DNA of 64,000 nucleotides, from NCBI GenBank assembly GCA_038277395.1, contig CM076196.1:32443935-32507934 (forward strand), in the 5' to 3' direction. The notes under the pieces are model-generated. The model did no database searches. It worked only from the letters and a program-made list of their open reading frames with translations, and was not told where the DNA came from. Below, piece after piece: positions 1 to 11,236 of the stretch (the stretch's first letter is position 1; each line of letters starts with the position of its first letter). This stretch comes from Dryocosmus kuriphilus. Lineage: Eukaryota; Arthropoda; Insecta; Hymenoptera; Cynipidae. The position numbers were made by a program, and so were the translations under genes.

Positions 1-617
1 AATGCTTTGGCTATAACTCACGGAAGTGCAGATGTTGAGAGAGGTTTCTCTAAATCGGGTCAAATTTTAACGGTTAAAAATTCGAATATGATTGAGCGAA
101 CACTTAACGCTAAACTAGCAATTGATGATGGCTTAAAGCAATATGGCTTTCAAATTCACAAAGTACCAATAACGAATGATCTGTTAAAACGTGCGCGACA
201 TGGTCGTTAATGATACTTAGCGTATTTAGAAGAAAAAAAGTTACTTGACTCAGAAATCTTGCTAAGCAAGCTGCCGAAGCAGAACAACGTGAAAAAGAAA
301 AGGTGTTATTAGCTAGTATTACTGAGGAGAAAAAGGACATTCTAACTTTAGAGGCTGATCTACAAAATGCTGATAAAGCCTATGCTGAAGCTACCAAAAA
401 TTCTGAGGCAATACTAAAAACTTTGAAAAGTGTGATAGGTAAAGATCCAACAGGCGTTGCAGTTCAGGAACTTATGAAAAGCTTAAAAAATTTGCGTACT
501 AAAGAAAAAGACAAACGAGATAAGGTAGACCAATTGCGAAAAAAAGTCGAGAAAAAAAAATCAGAATTAATTAAGTCTGCTATATTAAATAAAAAGAGGA
601 AACTTTCTGTTGATTAG
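1..617 (+). pseudogene. hAT transposase C-terminal fragment with coiled-coil tail
   Basis: The open frame from base 1 to 210 encodes a hAT dimerisation-region peptide (ALAITHGSADVERGFSKSG, then NSNMIERTLNAKLAI), in which a small-residue stretch is followed by ER-x-FSK and a conserved Asn/Arg helix. It ends in TAA then TGA. A second frame (303-617) continues as a Lys/Glu-rich coiled coil (EEKKDILTLEADLQNADKAY) ending in the basic tail KKRKLSVD. The tail is in a different frame, so a stop and a frameshift separate it from the core. The sister copy at 45187-45624 carries the same TAA, so that stop predates both insertions or is normal in this subfamily. The 5' part of the element lies outside the window. 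hAT membership rests on the dimerisation motif and on TIR-like ends; nothing here looks active. Confidence 0.7.
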
Positions 618-854
618 AATCGGTCGTTTTGGTGCAATTAAAAAATTTGTTTAAATACTATATGTGCAAATATTACGTATAAGGAGTTCCGCATAATAAA
701 ATATAAATCATTAGTAAAAATATTTTATTAATTAATATATTTTCAATCCTTTCACACCTTAAAAAAATCCCCATTTTTCCTAAAAAATTCCCTTTTTTCA
801 AAAAATATTCCCTTTTTTCCCTAAAATTGAACTACTGAACCGGTAGCATCCCTG
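618..854 (+). mobile_element. 3' non-coding end and TIR of hAT element copy 1
   Basis: AT-rich trailer with several pyrimidine runs of the form CCCTTTTTTCC, ending in GTAGCATCCCTG at 843-854. This is the exact inverse of the start of the sister element (CAGGGATGCTAC at 44068). The same pyrimidine runs occur, in the same orientation, just inside that 5' end. The 8-bp TSD cannot be tested because the left end is outside the window. Confidence 0.65.
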
Positions 855-922
855 AAATAAACATATTTATGAAATGAAAATATATTTCGCTGTTACTCGT
901 TATTTTTTCGCTGAATTTTAAA

Positions 923-1402
923 TTGCGAAAGCATGAAAATTCCAAATGAGAAGCAGAAGCTATATATTGGGAATGAGTATTGTTTAATTATATTTTTATC
1001 AACAAAATAATTATTCTAAAATTCTATATTGACAGTGTCTATCTACTTGAATGTCGTAAATTGATTTTACGACGTGCAATAAATTGTTTTAAGATCTAGT
1101 TATCTTCCGATGATTCTTCATATTCTCTCCGGGCTAGGCGCGAAATATGGCTAAATTTTGGAAACTTTTAGTCTAATGGAAACCGGATAAAAGGCGGCAA
1201 ATTCTCCATATGTTAGATTTGTCTCATTGACCGTTTTCGCGGGGATTTCCGGCTAACTTGATATCATGCTAGCAGTGCACCCCATTTTTTTTTAAAAAAA
1301 AGCTTGCGGCAAAATTGCGATTTCCACGGATGTGGAATATATTCAATAATAATAATATTTTTCAATTTTTGAAAAATGTCCAGCTAACTTGAAGGACGTA
1401 TA
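923..1402 (-). repeat. Inverted partial copy of the 30-34 kb repeat unit
   Basis: This stretch is the reverse complement of about 33430-33915. Shared landmarks include the CTAACTTGAAGGACG stretch, the ATGGAGATTTTGCCG-like stretch and the tail GAAGCAGAAGCTATATATTG. The part near 1170-1402 also matches 10930-11225. It shows that the larger duplicated unit is a dispersed repeat with at least three copies here. No coding potential was seen. Confidence 0.7.
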
Positions 1403-2516
1403 GGGAAGCTTCTTTGTGAATTAGTTTTAATTGTAAAATGTTTTGCTTCGAAAAAGAGTATCAATTCTAGAATATCGATACTAAAAAATTCACGGTTGAT
1501 GCCTTCGCCCCTCGGTTCGCAAACGATATTACCTGAAACGAAGATAGGTGAAAATAAAATAAAGTTCTTTTGAATTTTTTATTAATAGACAAGTAAATAA
1601 CTTTGTGATTTCCATAAAATTTCTTGTATTTTTTTTTGTCTGCTTATTATACTTTAATGATAATAACTTGTAACATTATTCTTTATGTACGTGATTTTTA
1701 ATTATGACGAGTTTCGCCAGCCGTCCCGATCGCAGATCCACAGAATTCTCAAATAGGAGTAAGGTGGATGGTTATTTCATGCCATTTTTACTTTTGGTTT
1801 TGTGTTTTGTTTGTGGCACCTTCAGCGCTCTCAAGATTATTGTTGAATTTTGAGAAGTTACTAAATTTTCATTTAATATATTCTGTCCAACAGATCGAGC
1901 CAAATAAGAGAGGGTGGATCTATTGTTGGCAGAACGTTAAAGTTAGTCCTTACTATTTTTTCATGGAATTTTCACTAGCAGGGAAACCCTAGGAATAAGG
2001 ACGGGTTCGGCTCCAGGAATCGTGTACGTAAGGATACTTTTCTTTGCATGCAATATCTTAATGAGGAAATCTCTGGGTATGAAATTTTTCCTGGACCTGG
2101 GTTCAACGAGGGCAGGCGACTCTATAAAATTTAGGCGGGAACGACTCATACTTGTTTCCTCGACTTTAATATACCACAAAGCGGACAAGGTTGCGGGAAC
2201 CCAAAAGCGTAAAAAGGAGTCACGTACGAATTATAGCAGCCCGTGCTATTCTACTTCAATCAATTATACGCCTTTATGAGGCTTCATGCGAGATCTGGAA
2301 TCTTGGTTAGTTTGTCCCTTCTTTTAGAGACATTCAGAGTATTTTTTTTAATAAAGCAAATAAGCAACCCATCGTGTGCTCACTTTAACCCAACTTTCAC
2401 TCTGTCCACGCTAGTTGCTATGCCTGGCACAAAGCTCCAATTAGGTTTCCTCACCACAAAAAAAAATGTACGACTCAAAGTATACTGCCGGTCTGACTTA
2501 ACTTTATGGATTTTAT
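1403..2516. other. Unassigned spacer
   Basis: Mixed AT-rich DNA with somewhat higher GC from 1700 on. Short open frames (for example 1768-1992, 2022-2279, 2243-2590) overlap one another on both strands and show no domain, codon bias or repetition that would support coding. I see no recognisable element ends. Confidence 0.4.
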
Positions 2517-2859
2517 ATCTACCAAGTTTTGATTCGGTGAAACGAAAGTTCACCTCTGCAAACTCATGCTGGGCTTGGATTTCGCCTTAGGTTTTGCAAA
2601 CGTGATTTCTCGTCACGGAATTAGTATCGTTCGAATATTTGTCAAAATTTGGATACCTTTAAGCCTCAGCTGCGCGATCTCCAGGATCTGAACCTGGTTG
2701 AAAGAGAGCGACACTCTCACAGAATTTCGGGTGAAGATCCACAAATTTGAGGGGAAATTGCCACCAAAACTTCGTTTGATTGAGCTCACCAAAACGTGAA
2801 GGGTGGAAATAATTTGTTTTTGTTACTTTCTTACTTGTCTTCTGGATGCTCCCTTTAGC

Positions 2860-3200
2860 TCATATAATTGTTAGCCTGTGTAGTGTTCGAGACGCCGAAA
2901 AGGACGCTTTCCCAGTAGTAAGAGCAGAGGTGTTATATCAACCGGAGGTTTGCCAGGTTCGATGGTGAGTGATCTCCCTGGTTTCGCAATTCAGGGAAGT
3001 CGGCTACCAGCTCTGATTGGTCCGGCGATTCTCCCTTCTTTCGGGTCCTGGGTTGCGCGTGCAGATATCGATTTTCCTTCTTGGCCTCGTAACCTATATA
3101 GATAATGCTTATCGCGGTAGTGTTTAGTCCAGTGTGTTGTCCTTATTTATCGCCTGTGAGTTTAATTTATCGCCTCTCTGTCCTACGTTATTGTTAATTA
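2860..3200 (+). promoter_or_regulatory. Promoter-like stretch, possibly an LTR or TE promoter
   Basis: An island richer in GC than its surroundings contains a TATA-like CTATATAGATAA at 3094-3105, followed about 25-30 bases later by TTTAGTCCAGTGTG, a plausible start region. The same arrangement is in the duplicate (TATATAG near 18431). No coding frame follows. I infer an LTR or transposon promoter; no TG...CA boundaries or paired LTR were found. Confidence 0.3.
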
Positions 3201-4157
3201 TTATAAAGGGGACTTTATAACCGTTTCAAACTTTACGAATGAAAAATTTGTGAAGTATACCTTGGAAGTATTTCTTGAACATGCTTTACAAAATGTTTAT
3301 TTTTACTTTAAGAAATGGAAAATATTCACCTTATTCATTGAAACAAATAATTCGTTTCGTACAATTTGTTTTGATTTCAACAAAGGATTTGCTTTTATTA
3401 AGAAAAAAAAAACTTCTCTTTAAATCGTTTAAAATCTGTATATTTGATTCAAACAAAAGATGCAATGCACATTAGCTGCAACCAAAATTATTCTATTTTA
3501 AGGCCATGTAGAAGGTGGGTCACGTGACCAAGCCAGTGCTGAATTTCATTTGTCCCAGCTCATGTCCAAACGAAATAGAGTATCGCTCTGAAAGTTTGGA
3601 AAATCAAAGAGGAGGCACTAAGAGCCTCTACTTTGTTTTGCTGGAAATTCGGGAAAAAATTTTTAAGAAAAATAAAACTAGAAGTATTATCGGTATTCCT
3701 TTTGTCCCAACTCATATCCGCACTGATTAATAACTTTAAAGTTTGGCACAGTAAATACAAGGCACTAAGGAAGGAGCGTCTGGTCCTAAATACTTACAAT
3801 TCTAGAAAAAGGTTTTTTTTAACTAAAAATTTGTATAATGAAAAATAAGTCAACACTTCCAGACCATCACCAGTATTTAATTAAAATGCATCAACGTTTC
3901 GTCATTGAATCAATGACCTCATCAGAATGCCTTTATGATAAATTTCAAATTAACCATTGTAGAGTTTGAACAACGAGTCCGTGAAATCATTTTTAAAAAA
4001 AAACAGTGTTTCGATGGACATGGCATCGTGGCAGAAATTATTTTGTGTTAAAATTGAGGTTGACATCTTTATATTTTTAAAAAATCTATGTGATATTTAT
4101 TGATTTGAGTTTCCAACATTGTAGTTGATCTGGTGTTGTTTTTAAAAAAAATTTAAT

Positions 4158-4408
4158 GTGACGTGGGATGAGAAAAGGGTACTAGTGGGCAAAAAAATCA
4201 AAATCGAGGTTTTGACTGATTTCTACTATATTGGATGTGGTCTATGAAACTGTGCAACAAAAAATTTTTTATTCCAAAAATTGACTGAGTAATAATGAAT
4301 CAAAGTAGCTCTGCTACCTGCTTCGACAGAGAAAGGTCTCTCAGAAAAAGGCCTCCCGTGAAAATTTCTCCGTTTGCCCACTAGTACCCTTTTCTCATCC
4401 CACGTCAC
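4158..4408. mobile_element. MITE, 251 bp, with 4-bp TSD and an empty site in the window
   Basis: The termini are inverted repeats of ~34 bp, starting GTGACGTGGGATGAGAAAAG on the left and its complement on the right. TAAT flanks both sides (4154-4157 and 4409-4412). The second copy of the host duplication near 19485 has a single TAAT and no insert, so this is a clean filled/empty pair. The short internal frame (4226-4408, minus) is the TIR read through and not a gene. A 4-bp TSD fits Sola- or Chapaev-like transposases better than PIF/Harbinger (3 bp), but the family is not established. Confidence 0.85.
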
Positions 4409-5505
4409 TAATAATTCTGTCCGGATGTAATTGAAATGATAAACTGTTGTTAAAATTTGAAAAAGTACACGTTTTTTATTGTATTTTTGAGGATTAAGGT
4501 AACGAGTACCTCACTAACCTCAATTTTGATGAGAAAAAAAAATTTTGATGATAAAAATTTGCAGTAATACCGATTACCAACCATATTGTAGAACTTTATT
4601 GCAGGACACTGCAGGCGATTTTCAATTTTAGAATTGGAGCACTTGAGGATAGTATCCATGAAACTTGGAACGAAGAAACACAAACATTGGTCACGAACTT
4701 TGTACGGAAAAAGTACAAACAATAATATTTGCACTTTTAATGCAAAAAACAAATTTTTATGGTTATGTCTGAAGCCCGGACACCTATTGGAACATGTGAA
4801 GAACTTTCGCAGTCTTACAAAAAATCAATAACATACAAAAAATCGATAACAAGTTACCAACCGCGGTATTGCTTCTTTCCCGACAAAGTAGGAAAGTGTA
4901 CCTGGTGTAAAGTGCATCCGCTGCTATTTATGATTTTTATAATAAACTTGTATTACTCCCCGAATTCACGCTTTTACCACATACTGTTCTTTTACATTTA
5001 TTAATATTTTCCCAAATTTTTTCCGCATTATTTTAAGTTTTATTTTTAAATACGAGTCAAACAAAATCGATCTCAGGACTAGCTTGGTCACGTGACCCAC
5101 CTTTTACGTGACGTTAAACGTTTTAATTCTATACCCATAAATTTTTAACTATAGGTCTTCCGATTTATAATAGTTCAACTATTAAACCTTTCAGTTTAAA
5201 AATGACAATGCTCAAGTTTGAAGAATTTATATTTTCAAAGATTAATAAAGTTTTAAATTAAAAACTTCAAAATTAAACAATTTTATTTTAAATTTTAGGT
5301 AGGTATTTAAATTTAAAAATAACGTGCAGCTTCTAAAAAAATTAATTTCAATTTTTAAGGAAAAGCTGAAGAATTTTTTTAAATTTCTGCAGTTTTAAAA
5401 TCTTTAATCAAAGTAAATTAATTCTGAAATTGTATTATACTGGAAATCGAAAACCATTAGGAAAATAGACTTTGAATTGCAACTTGCCAATTAATTCCAG
5501 TAGAC

Positions 5506-6344
5506 AGGTCAGTTGCACTAACCCCCCCCCCCCCCCCCCCCCCCCCACTAATAATTCGAGACTCCCACATAGCCAAAGTTATTGCGCTCCAAATGCGCTC
5601 ATATGCGCCACTAATAAAAAGTTTTGCGCCAATTATTTTATATTTATTGTATTTCCGTGGGGGGGCTAGCGCAACGCAGGGGTTAAACACATCACGTTGC
5701 ATGGAAAATTATTGTTCAAAATAGAAAATCTATTGTTTTCAAATGCGCTCATATGCGCCGAAAACTTTTTTCTTATATCTTGAAAATTGCACGAGCTATC
5801 AACTTATTAACCCCTTCTTAAATGGTGAATATTAAGGAAATTATTCTCGTACAATATTTAAATAGAATACGGTGTTTCCCAATGGATTTCAAATGCGCTC
5901 TTATGCGCCACCATGAAAATCATGAAAATGCCCTAATCAACCTCCCTGCCTGACCCTATCTCGAACGCGGGCTACCCTCGCGTAATCAAATATAAGTATT
6001 CATTTTAAAAAACATCCTGATGACACTACCTTGCGCTCTCAGAAACCGCGCTTCAACCGTGATAAATTCGAGAATATTTAGTATGTGTCGTTATATAATT
6101 TTAATTAAGGTCTCAAACTAAAAGTAAATTGGTGTAGCATAGTGCGCGAAGGTTTAGTGTACGTGCAGCAGCCGCCGCTCAAAGTAGATTCAGAAAAAAC
6201 AGTAAGTGTTGATTTCAAGCAGTATTGGTTTATTTCAAGAGTTTAATAAGAAATTTGTTTGTAAAAATTTTGGAATTACGTTAGTTATTAATTTTTTAGT
6301 ACAAATCATACTTTTTTTTTAAATATTAATTTTTTCAACATATA
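5506..6344 (+). mobile_element. Left arm of foldback element, truncated copy
   Basis: Begins with AGGTCAGTTGCACTA followed by a ~25-base poly-C run, directly after the flank CCAGTAGAC (5497-5505), exactly as in the complete element at 20544. It carries three copies of the ATGCGCTCATATGCGCC-type motif (about 5595, 5745, 5893), spaced ~150 bp. The arm ends at the TA where the mariner-type TIR starts; the right arm is missing. Confidence 0.8.
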
Positions 6345-7882
6345 CAGGGTGTCTAAAAAGTCCCGGGACGGTTGGATATTTCCTCAGGTAAAATATTTCT
6401 CAAAAAAGTGAAGGTCATTCCTGAAGTAAATTTGAACGAGGAATTCAATGGTGACCTTCATTTTGACCTTGAAGTTGACCTTCATGGCTTTTTGAAGGTC
6501 AACTTTGTTTTTTTAAATGGAAACCTCCTTTTTTTACATCTGCAATCCATAGAGCGGAAAATTCTACGTTCGGATACGTACTCAAGTCATAGGTCAATTG
6601 TAACGTTCAAGGTCAGTTAGAGGTTATTTGAAATTAACAAAGTTTTCCAAGAGGTCACTGCAATTCCTGAATTAAATTTCAACGAGAAATTCATTGGTGA
6701 GCTCTGTATTGATCTTGGTGATGATCTTCAAGGTTTTTTCCAAGCATTTTACGTTTACGTTTAGCATTACCCAGGAACAACGACGTGGACGTAGTAAATT
6801 CTGTTCCCTTTGGGGTGCTTGATTAGCGTGAGTCCCTTTGCCTCTCGCGCTTCAGTGAAGATGTTCGAACTGAAAACCTTGAGCTTCTTGACAAAAAGCT
6901 ATGCGATTGTAAAAAAATGAGTTACATCATTACGAATCATATCCCTATCAATGAAAGTAGCCTGTTGCAGAATCCGATTCTGCAATTCGTCTAAGCTTTG
7001 GGGTTGCGTTGAGTATACTTTGCTCTTTAAATAACCCCAAAGAAAATAGTCGAGAGGCGTCAGATCAGGAGATCTAGCAGGCCACTCGATTTCACCCCTT
7101 CTTCCAATGCACCTTTGAGGGAACTGAGTATCGAAATATGCTCGAACCTCCCTACCGTAATGAGCCACTGCTCCGTCCTGCTGGAACCAAATATTTTGAA
7201 AATTATCGCCTGTAATCTCCCTTATTCTTGGTACAATTTGGTTTCTGAGAAGCTCTTCATATGCACGGGCATTGAGATTTGTGTCGGACCAATATCTACA
7301 ATTTTGCCTGTTAACTTCACCTTTTAAAGTGAAAGTAGCTTCATCCGAAAATACTGTATTGTACAAGAAAAGAGGATCCCTCTCAATTCTGTTCATCATA
7401 ATTTCACAAAATTCAACCCGACGATCAGGATCGTCGTCATTGAGCTCTTGTACCAGATGAACTTTGTAAGGATGGAAATTAATGCTTTTGAAAATATTTC
7501 GCACTGTCTCAGGAGCAACGTCACGCTCATCACTAGCTCGACATAAACTAATGTGTGGGTTTTCAAAAAATGCTTGGGCTATGTACATCTGCATCTCCTC
7601 AGATCCTGCAGATTTTGGCCGACCAGTTCTCTGAAGGTCCTTGATAGATCCATGATTCATAAAGCGCCTTGCAGTTCTTTCAATTGTTGATTTTGAGACA
7701 GGATTTAACCCTTCTCCATTACGAAAACTGCGACTAAAAAGCAAACGAACTTGATCATAAGATCGAACTTGATCTCCCCAACCACGCATCATTAATACAG
7801 ATACCCTCTCTCGTTCCGAAAGTTTAGCTTGCGCCATAATAATCTTTTAGCGAAAGATAGTAAGTATGTACTCGTAAATGTA
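6345..7882 (-). mobile_element. Mariner-like (D,D41D-spaced) element, one end only
   Basis: A TIR-like end, CAGGGTGTCTAAAAAGTCCC, starts at 6345 right after a TA dinucleotide and interrupts the foldback arm. The minus-strand transposase follows (6899-7837). The opposite TIR is not seen: sequence switches at about 7883 to the dispersed repeat unit (AAATAATAAAAGATTATTAACG), so the 5' end was lost. The non-coding part (6400-6740) contains a degenerate tandem duplication (6413-6503 against 6654-6738) rich in AGGTCA-type half-sites. Confidence 0.75.
6899..7837 (-). CDS. Tc1/mariner-superfamily transposase, open but internally shortened
   Basis: The 312-aa frame opens with ATG at 7837 and is uninterrupted. 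The N-terminal part is a helix-turn-helix DNA-binding region (SKSTIERTARRF, then a GRPKSAG linker). The catalytic part has SDEATF, QQDGAVAHYG and SPDLTPLDYFLWGYLKSK. Counting from the Asp of QQDGA to the Asp of PLDYF gives 41 intervening residues, i.e. D,D41D spacing, which has been described for some arthropod mariner relatives. Between RYWSDTN and LNARAYEELL the segment usual in such proteins (a beta strand ending near a GP-F motif) appears to be missing by roughly 30 residues. An in-frame deletion is therefore likely and the enzyme is probably inactive despite the open frame. It would cut and paste DNA in the nucleus. Confidence 0.85.
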   Translation of the reverse strand: MAQAKLSERERVSVLMMRGWGDQVRSYDQVRLLFSRSFRNGEGLNPVSKSTIERTARRFMNHGSIKDLQRTGRPKSAGSEEMQMYIAQAFFENPHISLCRASDERDVAPETVRNIFKSINFHPYKVHLVQELNDDDPDRRVEFCEIMMNRIERDPLFLYNTVFSDEATFTLKGEVNRQNCRYWSDTNLNARAYEELLRNQIVPRIREITGDNFQNIWFQQDGAVAHYGREVRAYFDTQFPQRCIGRRGEIEWPARSPDLTPLDYFLWGYLKSKVYSTQPQSLDELQNRILQQATFIDRDMIRNDVTHFFTIA

Positions 7883-10800
7883 AATAATAAAAGATTATTA
7901 ACGCAGAAGCTTAGTTATGAAAGAATTTGTCGTACCGATATTAAATTTATCAATAAAATTAGAAATTCTGTAAGCATAACCTCAAACCCTAGACTGAAAA
8001 ATGTTCAAGTTTGAAGAATTTATATTTCCAAAAATTAACAAACTTTTAAATTGAAAACTTCAAAATTAAAAAATTCTATTTAAAATTTTAGGTAGTTATT
8101 TAAAAATAAATAATGTTAAGATTCGATATTGCAAACTAAATGATTTTAAATTTGAAAATGTTAAAAATAGAACATTTAAAACTGAAATGCTCAAAGTTTT
8201 TAAATTTCGTTTGATTAAGATTGCGCATTTTTAAATTAAAAACCTTAGACATTGTAAAGAATTTAAAAGTTCAAACTTTTAGATTTAGATTAAGTTAAAA
8301 TTGCATAATTTCATATTATGTGCTATCACAATTATCAAATATTTAAACTGATTGCAATAGTTTTTTTTTTTACATTATGAAAGTGAATATGTGTTTAGAT
8401 ATGATTTTCCTAAATTGCTCCACTAAGTTTGATTATTATATTTTTATAATTGTCATTGCAGACTTGTGAACATATGTCGAGTAGGATGTGAGTATAACGC
8501 GAAGTTTCTATATCAGTCAAACTAATTTTTTAAAGCGATTATTATCGTTTCTAGCGTGATAACTTGTGAAATAATAAAAGATTATTAACGCAGAAGCTTA
8601 GTTATGAAAGAATTTGTCGTATCGATATTAAATTTATCAATAAAATTAGAAATTCGGTAAGCATAACCTCAAACCTTAGACAATTAATTAGATTGCCTGG
8701 ACTTAGCTTAGCTCATGCAAATCATTTTTGTGCTCTTTTTTAACACTGACATTATTTATAGTGACTATATAACTTCAAAAATTACGAACATTGGTGATAT
8801 TGATTAACAGTTAACTATGTGTTTATTAGTACCACCAATTGTCTACATTACCAGTGGTAAGGTAAATATCGTCCTTAGATTGGTATAAATGCCTGTGTAG
8901 CAGATAACCCTGGGAAGTGGAATAAATGCTTTTCAGCTTATTATGTGCTACAGTGACTTCATAAATATTATTCTCATAATTAAGTTCAGTGGGTTCTATA
9001 AATTAGTCTAAGAATTCATTTCATGACAAGTTTAATTTATCTTCTTTAAAAATTGCCTTTGACCAAGTTTTACCAACTTTTACCTCATGACCGTCAGATT
9101 AATGTCACTTCAGATGCATGTCATATTGAGAGCTCAATGCCATTTCATATCCATTTGAAATTACTTTGCTTGGAATTGTTGTGCAAATAACATCACATTT
9201 CAATATAAAATGCTTAAAATAAATAATTAAGATATTTTGTTATTTTTAAAATTCCCGGACTTAGGTTTGTGCTCACAAAGTGTACTCAGTGGGACTCCGA
9301 GGCTTTCCGAAGTCGAAAATCGAACGGACCTCTCTTTCTATCATGTAAGTTAGACTAAGAGATTCGTTTTGCAAACTGTATAGTTTTGGATCGATGGTGG
9401 TTCTTTATCTATCATATGAGATAGACAGAGAGATTTGATCATTCTGCAATGATAATTCGATCCATGTCGTGTCATACGATCGAGCCCTCTGTCTGTCTCA
9501 TACAATAGACAGAGATGTCCAATCGGCCATAGACTATTCAGATTTCAATAAGATCGAATCTTTCTGTCTAACTCACATGATAGAAAGAGAGGTCCGTCCG
9601 ATTTTCGACTTCGAAAAGCCCCGGTCTCCCACTGCAGAAATTGTACTTTCGACGATAGTGTTGCGGTGGCGCCACGAACTTTACCAAATTTTAGCGCGAA
9701 ATTAAAATTGATTAATTTTCAAATAAATAAATATTGTTAAATGTCTTCTCTTTTTAACAAATTGGATACATTTGGCTAATTCACAATTTCTCGCTTCTCA
9801 TTATTTATCTCTAAAACCAAAATACGTAAAAATAATTTAAGGATTGTCTGCAGATTTCGTCGTTATCGACGTGATTGTAACGTATGAGAATGGGGTTGGA
9901 ATGGGTGGATGGGCATTCCCCTATATCTCTTTCTTCTTGTAGTTAGGGCACTTGTCTTTTAGTCGCTTGTAGTCAGTAGTCACTTGTAGTTGAGTTGGTG
10001 GTCATATTCGCTATCGGAAAGTAGAGACGCAGAAAAAAGCTTCTAGAAAAAAGTGAGTACAGGTTTACATAGGTACCAAACCCAAATTGAAAATAACCAT
10101 GTATTTTAAAACACGACGTGGATTAGGTGCTGTACTTTATATTACGCAACAGCTAAAGGGGGGGGGGGGGGGGGGGCACATCTGTGTAAATGTGTTACGA
10201 ACAAACATCTGTGTAAATTTGTTAGGTACATACAGTAAAATGGTAAAAAGCTTGGGTAGGACCTCAAAGGTGGGTCCTAAAAAATTTAGAATTCACAAAC
10301 GCCTTTGTGATTGTTTTAGTTTAGAGAAAATCTCGTTTTATGGGCTTTTTAAAATTAAAATAATTTAAAAAGCTTGGCAAAAAGTATAAAATATTTCGTT
10401 TGTCCCTTTGGAAACTTCCACGTATTTTCAATTTTGGTCCTTTTTTAATTTTGACTTATTACCTATAAAAATATTGTCAAATATACTATTTTATACCTCT
10501 TATACAACGTAAAAGAATTCAAAAATAAATATTTATTTCGTAAAATACAGAACAGCAATGTGAAAATTGTAATCTTTTGCAAATAATTTTAATTACATAC
10601 TTGTAAAACTTTGTAAAAGGTTCTGGCTAGTAGCAAAAGATTGTACTTTCTAGTAGATTTTTTCCGTCTTTTTTTTTACAAAATTCTTGAACGTTAATGA
10701 TTGAAATAATTATAACCTATACCGGGCGTCCTAATCTGATGTAGCACTTGGAATAACTTGGCAGGAACGTTTTTTCATACAAAAAAATATATATATATAC

Positions 10801-11225
10801 ATTTAATATATATAATAAAATTTACGGAATTTATAATAAATTATATTCTATTTTATACATAATGTATACCCTGCAAAAAATCAAGTTCAATTACAATGAA
10901 TTTGATATCTTGAAATGACGATTTACAGTTGAAAGCAATAGGAAAGACGTCCTTCAAGTTAGCAGGACATTTTTCAAAAATTGATAATATTATTGATCGA
11001 TATTTTGTCGCTAATTATCCGTAATTTATCCGTGGAGATCACAATTTTGCCGCAAGCTTTTTAAAAAAAACGGGGTGCACTGCTAGCATGATATCAAGTT
11101 AGCAGAACACCCCCGCGAAAACGGTCAATAAGACAAATCTAACATATGGAGATTTTGCCGCTTTTTATCCGCTGTCCGTTAGACTAAAAGTTTCCAAAAT
11201 TTAGCCATATATCGCCTAGCCCGGA
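7883..11225 (+). repeat. Dispersed repeat unit, copy A (pairs with 30351-33727)
   Basis: Direct-orientation match to 30351-33727 along its whole length, with landmarks at 7883 (ATTATTAACGCAGAAGC), 8850 (ACATTACCAGTGG), 9840 (GTCTGCAGATTTCG) and 11080 (GCACTGCTAGCATGATATC). A ~90-110 bp block occurs twice inside the unit (7883-7985 and 8572-8680), as it does in copy B. A poly-G run lies at 10160-10176 and a long hairpin at 9290-9642. No gene is visible; short open frames such as 9469-9705 and 10087-10368 are read-through of the hairpin and poly-G. The unit probably belongs to the same large transposable element as the peptidase-like gene at 15.7-17.6 kb, because both lie side by side in copy B. 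Confidence 0.8.
9290..9642. repeat. Long imperfect hairpin (~170-bp arms)
   Basis: The left arm begins GGGACTCCGAGGCTTTCCG and the right arm ends GAAAAGCCCCGGTCTCCC; between them GACCTCTCTTTCTATCATG is mirrored by CATGATAGAAAGAGAGGTC. Arms diverge towards the centre. The same hairpin is at about 31766-32112. It could be a foldback MITE or a structural part of the host repeat; no TSD was found. Confidence 0.7.
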
Positions 11226-11236
11226 GAAAATATAAT

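Larger units (their letters stand above)
2517..6344 (+). repeat. Segmental duplication, copy 1
   Basis: This block aligns in direct orientation with 17708-21360 over almost all of its length with scattered substitutions and small indels. It holds a promoter-like GC-rich stretch (2860-3200), AT-rich spacer, and the left arm of a foldback element from 5506. Two differences date events. Copy 1 contains a 251-bp MITE (4158-4408) that copy 2 lacks. Copy 2 has ~145 bp (about 17898-18041) missing from copy 1, bounded by 28-29 bp imperfect direct repeats. Copy 1 breaks off at the TA where a mariner-type end begins (6343-6344). The short open frames inside are duplicated along with the DNA and are probably not genes. 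Confidence 0.85.

Noticed and set aside
2860..3200. Full LTR retrotransposon
   Set aside because: A TATA-like site and start region are present, but there is no paired LTR, primer-binding site, gag or pol. Kept only as a low-confidence promoter-like stretch.
5457..5702. Frames with runs of Gly or Pro across poly-C/poly-G tracts (also 5472-5669, 20510-20764, 24067-24261, 10087-10368)
   Set aside because: The apparent Gly/Pro runs are homopolymers of foldback ends or low-complexity DNA. The frames are short and are duplicated along with the repeat.
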